This document shows positions 6,841 through 12,903 of a stretch of DNA of 13,569 bases, piece after piece. The number at the start of each line of letters is the position of its first letter. Position 1 is the stretch's first letter. The notes under the pieces are model-generated. The model saw only the letters and a program-made list of their open reading frames with translations, had not been told where the DNA came from and ran no database searches. This DNA comes from JAQVYV01 sp964507305. Its GTDB lineage: Bacteria; Bacillota; Clostridia; Saccharofermentanales; UBA5734. The stretch lies in assembly GCA_964507305.1 (NCBI GenBank), contig CAZDPQ010000067.1, positions 1 to 13,569 on the forward strand, given 5' to 3'. A program made the position numbers and the translations under genes.

Positions 6841-6841
6841 C

Positions 6842-8245
6842 TTATTCCCTGCCGGTCCAGCAGTAGGTGCAGATCCTGTCGCGCGGCAGACCGATCGAAT
6901 CGAGCATGTCGTAGAGATTCTGGTATTTCAGGGATGTGAAATTCAGGTGCTTGCGGATGCAGTCGACCATGCAGCGGTGCTGCTCGGTGTCCGGCTCGCC
7001 GTATGCAGAGGGCACTTCGCTGCCGTCCCCCTCAAGCTCCCGGACGGCACGGCGCGCGATCAGATCGTACTCGGATCTGGACCGGGAGAAATTCAGGTAT
7101 TTACAGCCGTACAGCAGCGGCGGGCATGCGGGGCGGATATGGACTTCCTTCGCGTCGTACGCGTAGAGCAGCTCGACTGTCTCCCGCAGCTGCGTTCCGC
7201 GGACGATCGAGTCGTCGCAGAAAAGCAGGCGCTTGCCCTCCACCAGCGAGTTGATCGGGATCAGCTTCATCCTGGCGACCAGGTCGCGGATATTCTGGTT
7301 CTGGGGCATGAAGCTCCTGGCCCAGGTCGGCGTGTACTTGATGAACGGCCGGCCGTACGGCACGCGGGATTCGTTGGAATAGCCGATGGCGTGGGCGATC
7401 CCGGAATCGGGAACGCCGGCGACCAGGTCGACCTCGGCGTCGTCTTTGCGGGCCATGGCGGCTCCGTTGCGATAGCGCATCATCTCCACGTTGACTCCCT
7501 CGTACGCTGATGACGGGTAGCCGTAATAGATCCAGAGAAATGCGCATATCCGCATGGTATCGCCCGGCGGAGCGATCTTCTGCAGGCCTTCGGGGGTCAG
7601 GAGGATGATCTCTCCGGGGCCGAGTTCGTACAAAGTCCTGTAGCCGAGATTCGGGAAAGAACAGGTCTCGGATGCCGCGCAGAAGGCTCCTTCCTTTTCA
7701 CCGATGATCACCGGTGTCCTGCCGTACCGGTCCCGGGCCGCATAGATGCCTTCCGGACAGAGGACCAGCATCGTGCACGAGCCGTCGATCGCGCCCTGTG
7801 CCCTGCGGATGCCTTCCGAAAAAGACTCTTCCTCGTCGATCAGAGAGGAGACGAGTTCGGTGGGATTGATCATCCCGTCGGTCATTTCGAGGAAATGGGA
7901 ATATTTTTTCTTGGAAAGGAGCCTGTCGACAAGCTGTTTCGCATTGTTGATCCGTCCGACCGTCGTGATCGCATACTGCCCCAGATGGGAGCATACCGTC
8001 AGTGGCTGGGGTTCGGTGTCGCTGATGCAGCCGATGCCCATGTTTCCCTCAAGCCCGGCCATGTCGTCCTCGAATTTCGCCCGGAACTGCACGGTCTCGA
8101 TATTGTGAATCACTTTTTTGATGCTGCTTCCCTGCCAGACCGCCATGCCGCCCCGGCTCGTGCCGAGATGCGAATGGTAATCGGTGCCGAAATACAGGTC
8201 TTCCGCGCAATTGCCTTTTGAAACCACACCGAACAGTCCGCCCAT
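6842..8245 (-). CDS. PurF-like amidophosphoribosyltransferase homologue lacking the catalytic cysteine
   Basis: This 467-residue protein aligns along its length with glutamine PRPP amidotransferase, the first enzyme of purine synthesis. An N-terminal Ntn glutaminase-like domain spans about 1-230 (GTDYHSHLGTSRGGMAV, GHIGxx-like GNMGIGCIS). A phosphoribosyltransferase domain spans about 234-440, with the PRPP loop FCDDSIVRGTQ (D344-T351) and GVPDSGIAHAIGYS. Cysteines C234, C381 and C459-x2-C462 lie where Bacillus PurF binds its 4Fe-4S cluster. It begins MGGLFGVV, whereas active PurF begins MCGI(F/V)G: the cysteine nucleophile exposed after Met removal is replaced by glycine. The start is ATG 8245, with AAAGGA 9 bases upstream. 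Upstream in-frame codons to 8476 look non-coding. Such MGG-type paralogues are, to my recollection, a recurrent group in anaerobes. It is followed by the MBL lipoprotein gene. Confidence 0.88.
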   Translation of the reverse strand: MGGLFGVVSKGNCAEDLYFGTDYHSHLGTSRGGMAVWQGSSIKKVIHNIETVQFRAKFEDDMAGLEGNMGIGCISDTEPQPLTVCSHLGQYAITTVGRINNAKQLVDRLLSKKKYSHFLEMTDGMINPTELVSSLIDEEESFSEGIRRAQGAIDGSCTMLVLCPEGIYAARDRYGRTPVIIGEKEGAFCAASETCSFPNLGYRTLYELGPGEIILLTPEGLQKIAPPGDTMRICAFLWIYYGYPSSAYEGVNVEMMRYRNGAAMARKDDAEVDLVAGVPDSGIAHAIGYSNESRVPYGRPFIKYTPTWARSFMPQNQNIRDLVARMKLIPINSLVEGKRLLFCDDSIVRGTQLRETVELLYAYDAKEVHIRPACPPLLYGCKYLNFSRSRSEYDLIARRAVRELEGDGSEVPSAYGEPDTEQHRCMVDCIRKHLNFTSLKYQNLYDMLDSIGLPRDRICTYCWTGRE

Positions 8246-8348
8246 AATCGCCCATCCTTTATCTTCCGGAACCCGTATCCGGTTTTCGCGTCTGCTGAAA
8301 TCCTCCGTGCCGCGGGCAAGAGCTGCCCCGTGCAGGTCTGATGGGAAA

Positions 8349-8377
8349 ATTTTATCACTTCTGTCCGGGGACTGGAA
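8349..8377 (-). promoter_or_regulatory. Possible promoter of the PurF-like gene
   Basis: On the minus strand TAAAAT (8354-8349) is preceded by TGA, giving an extended -10. A poor -35, TTCCAG (8377-8372), lies 17 bases upstream. The predicted leader is about 97 bases and I saw no purine riboswitch in it. The rest of 8246-8495 holds no gene that I can support. Confidence 0.35.
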
Positions 8378-8495
8378 CGGCTTGCGGAAAATTTCGTGAC
8401 GGTGTATAGAACGAACGGCGGAATCCGGAATTTTCTGTGCCATTTTCCGTCCGCCTGCTTCCGGGGCCCGCCGCACGATCCGGCAGACAGATGCG

Positions 8496-8523
8496 GATCC
8501 GATCCGTTTAGACGGATCGGATC
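8496..8523. repeat. Perfect 12-bp inverted repeat between divergent genes
   Basis: GATCCGATCCGT (8496-8507) and ACGGATCGGATC (8512-8523) are perfect reverse complements around the tetraloop TTAG. Each arm contains the tandem motif GATCCGATCCG. It ends 1 base before the -35 box of the plus-strand promoter for the small membrane protein and about 250 bases upstream of the PurF-like gene start. It may be an operator for the divergent pair. As RNA on the plus strand it is followed by GTTGTTT, so it could also terminate stray transcription entering that promoter. Confidence 0.6.
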
Positions 8524-8524
8524 G

Positions 8525-8554
8525 TTGTTTCGCGGCCGGAAATCATGGTATACT
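8525..8554 (+). promoter_or_regulatory. Promoter of the small membrane protein / GNAT operon
   Basis: TTGTTT (8525-8530) and TATACT (8549-8554) are 18 bases apart, and TGG directly precedes the -10, giving an extended -10 element. The expected start is near 8561, about 110 bases before the first ATG. The leader is GC-rich with repeated CCGGAT words and I identified no known riboswitch in it. Confidence 0.5.
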
Positions 8555-8670
8555 TGGATCAGGCCGGGGCGGGCGGATATGCCGGATCTGCCGGATGTCC
8601 CGGGCGGCACGGCGGATGCGGTTCTGCACGCATAGGCGCGCGGCGCGGGATCCGCGGAAAGGGCAGCACG

Positions 8671-8853
8671 ATGAAACACGAAGATCACGGAACGGCGGCT
8701 TCAGGCATGATCTATTTTCTGGGCCTGATCGGCGCGGCCATCTATTTCATTTCACAGGCGGCAGGATTCTGGCCCGGCGTTCTCGGATTCCTCAAGGCAC
8801 TGGTCTGGCCGGTCTTTCTGGTCCTTGAGCTCTTTAAATACCTTAACGTATAG
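8671..8853 (+). CDS. Small conserved membrane protein (60 residues)
   Basis: This short protein has a charged N-terminus (MKHEDHG) and two hydrophobic segments, about residues 11-31 (SGMIYFLGLIGAAIYFISQAA) and 33-55 (FWPGVLGFLKALVWPVFLVLELF). That fits a two-helix membrane hairpin. The stretch GLIGAAIYF-x-Q-x-FW-x-GVLGFLKALVWP-x-FLV resembles a widespread family of tiny bacterial membrane proteins of unknown function. The start ATG 8671 is supported by AAAGGG at 8658-8663. An in-frame upstream ATG would add a Gly/Ala/Arg-rich, non-hydrophobic extension and has no ribosome binding site. The GNAT gene starts 20 bases after its stop, so they form an operon. Role unknown. Confidence 0.75.
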   Translation: MKHEDHGTAASGMIYFLGLIGAAIYFISQAAGFWPGVLGFLKALVWPVFLVLELFKYLNV

Positions 8854-8873
8854 AAGACAGGCGGGATTTACCG

Positions 8874-10001
8874 ATGAAAGTCATTCCGGTCCGCGGCAAA
8901 AGGGACCTTCGCCGCTTTGTCCGGCTTCCGTGGGTGCTGTTCAAAAAGGACCCCTGTTACGTCCCGCCGCTGTGGGCCGACGAGCACAGCGGCTATCGCG
9001 CCGAGTCCAATCCGATCCTCGCGGACTCGGATTTCGAGCTTTTCCTGGCTCTTGACGATGAAGGACGTCCGGCCGGCCGGATCATCGCCTACATCGACCG
9101 CAATTTCAACCGTTTCTACCGGTCCAGCACCGGTTTTTTCGGCTCCTTCGACTGCGTTCCGGACGACACCGCGGGCGGCATGCTGATCGAAGCGGCCGAA
9201 AACTGGCTGAAAGCCAGAGGTGTGGCGGCGATCCGCGGGCCCATCAATCCCGTAGCGGAAAACTGGGGATTCGTTCTCGAGGGGTATGACCGGCCTCCCG
9301 TCTACATGTCGCCGTGGAATCCCCCCTACTACCATGACTTTTTCCTTTCCCGCGGCTACGGGAAGGTGAAGGATCTTCTTGTGTATGAGGCGGACATCCT
9401 GAAGGGGTACGAGCTCCCCGACCGGATCCGCTGGTTCTACGACAGATTCTGGTCGCGCAGCCCCGGAGTCCGCATCCGCCGCCTCGACATGCGGAGGATC
9501 AAGGAAGACGCGCGCTCGATATGGGAGATTTCCAACACCGCCCTGGCGGACAACTGGGGCTATGTCCCCCTCGACCTGCCGGTCATGGAGGACATGCTCC
9601 GCAAGCTCCGGCTCATCGTCGACCCGGATGCCGTATGGATGGTCGAGGATGGCGGGAAAGCGGTCGGATTCTGCCTGGGTTTTCCAGACATCAATGTCAT
9701 CCTCAAGCGCACCGGCGGGAGACTTTTCCCGTTCGGCTGGGCCCGTCTCCTGTTCGGCGTCCGCAAGCTGCGGGACTACAGGCTCTTCGGCCTTGCCGTC
9801 CATCCGGACTGGCAGGGCAAAGCGCTGGATTCCCTGATGTACATCAACCTGTACAATCATCTCTCCGCGAAGAAGGTCCGGATGGAGGCCAACTATATCC
9901 TGGAAGACAACCTCCGGATCCGGAACGCGCTGGAGAAGCTCGGGATGCACAGGATCAAGACGTACCGCATCTACGAAAAGCCGCTGACGCAGCAACGTTG
10001 A
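8874..10001 (+). CDS. GNAT-fold protein, YghO-like N-acyltransferase family
   Basis: This 375-residue protein begins MKVIPVRGKRDLRRFVRLPWVLFKKDPCYVPPL, typical of the uncharacterised YghO-like family. An N-terminal GNAT-like half spans about 1-170 and includes AAIRGPINPVAENWGFVLEGYDRPPVYMSPWNPPYYHDFFLSRGYGK, the strongest family signature. The C-terminal GNAT half spans about 195-370 and has FGLAVHPDWQGKALDSLMYINLYNHL at the acyl-CoA-binding position and ILEDNLRIRNALEKLGMHRIKTYRIYEK, the usual 'N..a...y.k.GF' ending. The donor and acceptor are unknown. It is cotranscribed with the 60-residue membrane protein 20 bases upstream. The ribosome binding site is weak (GGCGGGA), which fits translation partly coupled to the upstream gene. 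Confidence 0.8.
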   Translation: MKVIPVRGKRDLRRFVRLPWVLFKKDPCYVPPLWADEHSGYRAESNPILADSDFELFLALDDEGRPAGRIIAYIDRNFNRFYRSSTGFFGSFDCVPDDTAGGMLIEAAENWLKARGVAAIRGPINPVAENWGFVLEGYDRPPVYMSPWNPPYYHDFFLSRGYGKVKDLLVYEADILKGYELPDRIRWFYDRFWSRSPGVRIRRLDMRRIKEDARSIWEISNTALADNWGYVPLDLPVMEDMLRKLRLIVDPDAVWMVEDGGKAVGFCLGFPDINVILKRTGGRLFPFGWARLLFGVRKLRDYRLFGLAVHPDWQGKALDSLMYINLYNHLSAKKVRMEANYILEDNLRIRNALEKLGMHRIKTYRIYEKPLTQQR

Positions 10002-10016
10002 AAAACCGACGGGGGC

Positions 10017-10045
10017 ATGACGTCCGGCCGATTCTGTGGTATATT
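10017..10045 (+). promoter_or_regulatory. Promoter of the thioredoxin-reductase-like / Nudix operon
   Basis: ATGACG (10017-10022, 4 of 6 consensus bases) and TATATT (10040-10045) are 17 bases apart, with TGG just before the -10 (extended -10). The start near 10052 gives a leader of about 53 bases before the ATG at 10105. Confidence 0.5.
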
Positions 10046-10104
10046 GGTAGAAAAAATTTGTCAGAATGCCGCATCAGACGGCAGATCACAAAGGAGACGA
10101 CGAT

Positions 10105-11082
10105 ATGGAAACGGATTTTACTTCAGGGGCAGGAGATCCCATTCAGGTGCCGAAGCCTGATTTTTTATATGACATCCTGATTCTCGGCGGAGGGCCGGCC
10201 GGGTTGAACGCCGCGATGTACGCCGCGCGCAAGGGACGCAGCGTGGCCCTGCTGAGCCTGAACAAGGGCGGACAGCTGCTGAACACCGCATGGATCGAAA
10301 ATTATCTGGGGATGCGGTCCATCGCCGGGTATGAACTGGCAGAGCTATTCGCCGCTCACGTGGCCGAATACCGGGTCCCCGTCCTGGAGGCCGCCGATGT
10401 GGCCGGATACCGGCAGGACGGCGACAGCCACGAGATCACACTCGCGTCCGGTGAGCGATACCTCGGCAGGACGGTCATCATCGCCACGGGTTCCGTGTAT
10501 CGCGCGCTCCATGTGCCGGGCGAGGGGAAATACGCCGGCAAAGGGGTCTCCTACTGTGCGATCTGCGATGCTCCGCTGTATCGTAACAAGGATGTCCTTG
10601 TCGCGGGAGGCGGCAATTCAGCCGTCGAAGCCGTGCTTGACCTGTCGAAATACGCGCGCACCGTCACGCTTGTGCACCGCAGCCAGGTCCGGGCGGATAA
10701 GGTGCTCCTTGACCAGATGGCTGCCGACCCGAAGGTCACCGTGCATCTCCGCACCCGCATCCTCGAGGTGGTCGGAGGCGAAGTGATGACCGGCGTTGTC
10801 GTGGAAGACCTTGACACCGGCGAGCGCAGGACCATTCCCGGCGGCGGGCTCTTCATCGAGATCGGCCAGACTCCCAATACCGGCATATTCAGAGGCATCC
10901 TCCGGCTTACCGAGCAAGGGGCGATCCTCACGGACGAGCGGATGGCAGCCAGCATTCCCGGGGTGTTCGCCGCAGGCAATGTCCGCGAATTCCCTTACAA
11001 GCAGATCATCATCGCCGCGGGCGAAGGCGCGGTCGCGGCGCTCAGCGCGAGCGACTACCTCAGCCAGAAGTCCGTCAAATGA
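10105..11082 (+). CDS. Thioredoxin-reductase-like FAD pyridine nucleotide-disulfide oxidoreductase
   Basis: This 325-residue protein has the low-molecular-weight thioredoxin reductase layout: FAD fold at GGGPAG (28-33), redox pair C151-A-I-C154 in SYCAICDAPLYRNK, nucleotide fold at GGGNSA (168-173), and a second FAD segment GVFAAGNVREFPYKQIIIAAGEGAVAAL. Two motifs differ from standard NADPH enzymes. The HRRxxxR NADPH-phosphate motif is shortened to HRSQVRA, and the FAD-contacting AGD is AGN (N292). It may use another electron donor or partner. About 20 extra N-terminal residues (METDFTSGAGDPIQVPKPDF) precede the fold. The start is ATG 10105, supported by AAGGAG at 10091-10096; an ATG at 10066 lacks such a site. 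Its stop overlaps the Nudix start by 4 bases (ATGA), so the two genes are translationally coupled. Confidence 0.85.
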   Translation: METDFTSGAGDPIQVPKPDFLYDILILGGGPAGLNAAMYAARKGRSVALLSLNKGGQLLNTAWIENYLGMRSIAGYELAELFAAHVAEYRVPVLEAADVAGYRQDGDSHEITLASGERYLGRTVIIATGSVYRALHVPGEGKYAGKGVSYCAICDAPLYRNKDVLVAGGGNSAVEAVLDLSKYARTVTLVHRSQVRADKVLLDQMAADPKVTVHLRTRILEVVGGEVMTGVVVEDLDTGERRTIPGGGLFIEIGQTPNTGIFRGILRLTEQGAILTDERMAASIPGVFAAGNVREFPYKQIIIAAGEGAVAALSASDYLSQKSVK

Positions 11083-11525
11083 ATCGCATCGAGGTCGTCG
11101 CGGCGATCCTCGTCTGCGGCGGGGAGATCCTCTGCATGCAGAGAGGTCCCTCGCGTTACCCTTATCTGGCGGGCCGATACGAGTTCCCGGGCGGCAAAAC
11201 GGAGCCCGGGGAGAGCCGCCCGCAGGCCCTGGCGCGCGAGCTGGAGGAAGAACTCGGCATTTCGGTTCCGGTCGGGGAAGCGGACTTTTTCATGACGGTA
11301 AGGCACGTCTACCCGGATTTCGACATCACGCTCCACAGCTTTCTCTGCGATGTCTCGGACCGGCATTTTTCACGCAGAGAGCATATCGGACACCGCTGGA
11401 TTCCGGCGGACGGGCTTGCCTGTCTGGAATGGGCTGCGGCGGATCTGCCGATCGTCGAGCGGCTTATCTCGGTCGGGCCGGTCCGGCTTGCGGACCTGGC
11501 AAGGAACCCCGCCTCTTCCGGCTGA
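11079..11525 (+). CDS. MutT-type Nudix hydrolase, probable (8-oxo)-dGTP diphosphatase
   Basis: This 148-residue protein has a complete Nudix box at 39-61 (GKTEPGE, then ARELEEELGI), matching Gx5Ex7REUxEExGU. A preceding strand, RYEFPGGK, and the N-terminal VVAAILVCGGEILCMQRG are like MutT. MutT-type enzymes remove oxidised dGTP from the nucleotide pool in the cytoplasm. Sequence cannot exclude another NTP or CTP-type substrate. The start ATG overlaps the stop of the thioredoxin-reductase-like gene (ATGA at 11079-11082). The pairing suggests a joint role in oxidative damage defence, which is inference. Confidence 0.85.
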   Translation: MNRIEVVAAILVCGGEILCMQRGPSRYPYLAGRYEFPGGKTEPGESRPQALARELEEELGISVPVGEADFFMTVRHVYPDFDITLHSFLCDVSDRHFSRREHIGHRWIPADGLACLEWAAADLPIVERLISVGPVRLADLARNPASSG

Positions 11526-11585
11526 AGGTTCGCTGCCCTCACCGCCTCTCTCGCCGTTTCCTCCCCTGTCCGCCATATTTTATGC

Positions 11586-11606
11586 ACAATATATGAAATA
11601 TATTGT
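11586..11606. repeat. AT-rich 9-bp inverted repeat after the Nudix gene
   Basis: ACAATATAT (11586-11594) and ATATATTGT (11598-11606) are perfect reverse complements around GAA. It lies 60 bases after the Nudix stop. The stem is all A-T except one pair, so it is weak as an RNA terminator. It may be a binding site. Confidence 0.4.
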
Positions 11607-11684
11607 TCGTTTCGAAATGGCTGTATTTGAATAATATATATCACAATTGAAATACGTGATCCCATGGATCATGACTCAGACCGC

Positions 11685-11714
11685 CTTTTTGTGCCGTCAT
11701 ATCGACTTTTTGTG
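11685..11714. repeat. Direct repeat CTTTTTGTG, 21-bp period
   Basis: The identical word CTTTTTGTG occurs at 11685-11693 and 11706-11714. Both copies are followed by GTCAT or TCAT. The 21-bp period equals two helical turns, as in tandem activator half-sites such as those of AraC-family proteins. It lies about 120 bases upstream of the -10 of the UroD-like gene. Role inferred. Confidence 0.35.
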
Positions 11715-11780
11715 TCATAAAAGCGTTCGGTCAGGCCTTGGCCGAAGTCTTTATGACTTTTCCGGAAAAAGTCGTATCAA

Positions 11781-11835
11781 TTTTTTGGTATTTTTCTTGT
11801 CTTTATATCTATGTTATTATGATATTTTTTGGTAT
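11781..11835. repeat. Direct repeat TTTTTTGGTAT, 44-bp period, second copy at the -10
   Basis: TTTTTTGGTAT occurs at 11781-11791 and 11825-11835. The second copy forms the extended -10 (TGGTATAAT) of the UroD-like gene promoter. The first may be a decoy or second promoter fragment (TGGTATTTT), or a regulator site. Confidence 0.35.
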
Positions 11836-11838
11836 AAT
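11830..11838 (+). promoter_or_regulatory. Extended -10 promoter of the UroD-like gene
   Basis: TGG followed by TATAAT (11833-11838) is a perfect extended -10. At the right distance the -35 is TATGTT (11810-11815), a poor match, so the promoter may depend on the extended -10 or on an activator. The expected start is near 11845, about 35 bases before the ATG at 11880. Confidence 0.6.
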
Positions 11839-11879
11839 CAAGAGGTGCCCGGAGTGACCATCATGCGGGAGGGAGCATC

Positions 11880-12896
11880 ATGAAAAACCGTTCGAGAGAA
11901 AAAATCACGACGATCCTGAGCCGCCGGGGATCCGGCGAAAGGGCGTTCTGGATGGGCAATCCGCATCCGGACACGCTGCGATCGTATCTGAGTCATCTGC
12001 ATCTTGAGGAGTATGAGCAATTGTGCGAATACCTGGATGATGACTGCCGCTGCATGCTGGCGGATGGAGCATACCGTCACCCGGAAGGCAAGCTGATGTT
12101 CGATCCTCTCGGCGGCCGAAAGCAGACCCGCTACAGCCAGGACGGCGTTTTCGCGGACTGCACGGATTTTGCGGAAGTCGAGGCTTACGACTGGCCGGAT
12201 CCGGATCACCTGGATTTCACAGAGATCCTGTCCGCAATCGACATCCGCAACGACAAGGGCGTTTTCACCGGGTTCTGGAGCCATTTTTTTCATCTGGCCT
12301 GCGATTTTTTCGGGATGGAAAATTATTTCCTCAAGATGTACACCGATCCGCTGATCGCCGAAGCGGTCACGACCCGGATCGTCGATTTTTTCGTGGAGGC
12401 AAACGATCGGTATTTCACAGCACTTGGAGACCGTGCGGATATCCTCTTCATCGGAAACGACCTCGGTTCGCAGCGGGATCTCCTGATTTCCCCCGAATGC
12501 TTCGACCGTTTCCTACTGCCCGGGTTCCGACGCCTGGTGGAGGTCGCGCACCGTCACAATAAAAAAGTGCTCCTGCACTCCTGCGGATCCATTTATAAAA
12601 TCATCCCCCGTCTGATCGACATCGGCGTCGACGCGCTCAATCCCCTGCAGGCGCTCGCGCACAATATGGATGCGGAAACGCTCGGACGCGAATTCGGCCG
12701 CGATCTGGCTTTCGTAGGCGGCATCGATACGCAGGACCTGCTGGTGAACGGAACGCCGGATGATGTCCGCCGGGAAGTCCGCCGTGTCCGCGGCTGTCTC
12801 GGTCCGAACGTGATCATCAGCCCGAGCCACGAGTGCCTGCTCCCGAACATTCCATTCGCCAATACGCTGGCCATGGCTGAAGCCGCGAAAGAGTGA
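11880..12896 (+). CDS. UroD-superfamily protein with MtaA/MtbA-type zinc ligands (putative corrinoid-linked methyltransferase)
   Basis: This 338-residue protein has the TIM-barrel family signature of uroporphyrinogen decarboxylase homologues (COG0407): FTGFWSHFFHLACDFFGMENYFLKMYTDPLIAEAV, then GNDLGSQRDLLISPECFDRFLLPGFRRL, VLLHSCGSIYKIIPRLIDIGVDALNPLQ and a final SPSHECLLPNIPFANTLAM. H233-x-C235 and C319 match the His-x-Cys...Cys zinc ligands of methylcobamide:CoM methyltransferases such as MtaA and MtbA. The N-terminal Arg-rich motif of true HemE is not seen. It is therefore more likely a methyl-group transfer enzyme, or an uncharacterised relative, than a heme enzyme. The start ATG 11880 follows GGGAGGGAG; an ATG at 11862 in the same leader has a weaker context. 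No corrinoid protein gene lies in the window. Its stop is 7 bases from that of the convergent gene. Confidence 0.8.
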   Translation: MKNRSREKITTILSRRGSGERAFWMGNPHPDTLRSYLSHLHLEEYEQLCEYLDDDCRCMLADGAYRHPEGKLMFDPLGGRKQTRYSQDGVFADCTDFAEVEAYDWPDPDHLDFTEILSAIDIRNDKGVFTGFWSHFFHLACDFFGMENYFLKMYTDPLIAEAVTTRIVDFFVEANDRYFTALGDRADILFIGNDLGSQRDLLISPECFDRFLLPGFRRLVEVAHRHNKKVLLHSCGSIYKIIPRLIDIGVDALNPLQALAHNMDAETLGREFGRDLAFVGGIDTQDLLVNGTPDDVRREVRRVRGCLGPNVIISPSHECLLPNIPFANTLAMAEAAKE

Positions 12897-12903
12897 TGCG
12901 TCC

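Larger units (their letters stand above)
11526..11879. other. AT-rich intergenic control region upstream of the UroD-like gene
   Basis: This 354-bp gap has no convincing gene and is much more AT-rich than its surroundings. It contains a 9-bp inverted repeat (11586-11606), a short inverted repeat TGATCC-CAT-GGATCA (11657-11671), two direct-repeat pairs (listed separately), a hairpin TTCGGTC/GGCCGAA (11726-11746), a near-palindrome GACTTTTCCGGAAAAAGTC (11755-11773) and a promoter ending at 11838. One of the hairpins may end the upstream Nudix transcript, but none has the clean stem plus U-run of a typical terminator. Confidence 0.6.

Noticed and set aside
8246..8476. N-terminal extension of the PurF-like protein (77 more codons)
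   Set aside because: The extension has no homology-like features, the family starts at MGG(L/F)FG, and a good AAAGGA site serves ATG 8245.
8579..8635. 18-codon upstream open frame in the leader of the small membrane protein
   Set aside because: Only a weak ribosome binding site, and no regulatory residue run such as a leader-peptide codon cluster.
8868..9995. A 375-codon open frame antisense to the GNAT gene
   Set aside because: It is a mirror frame caused by high GC at codon position 3, with no family match seen, while the plus-strand protein has clear GNAT signatures.
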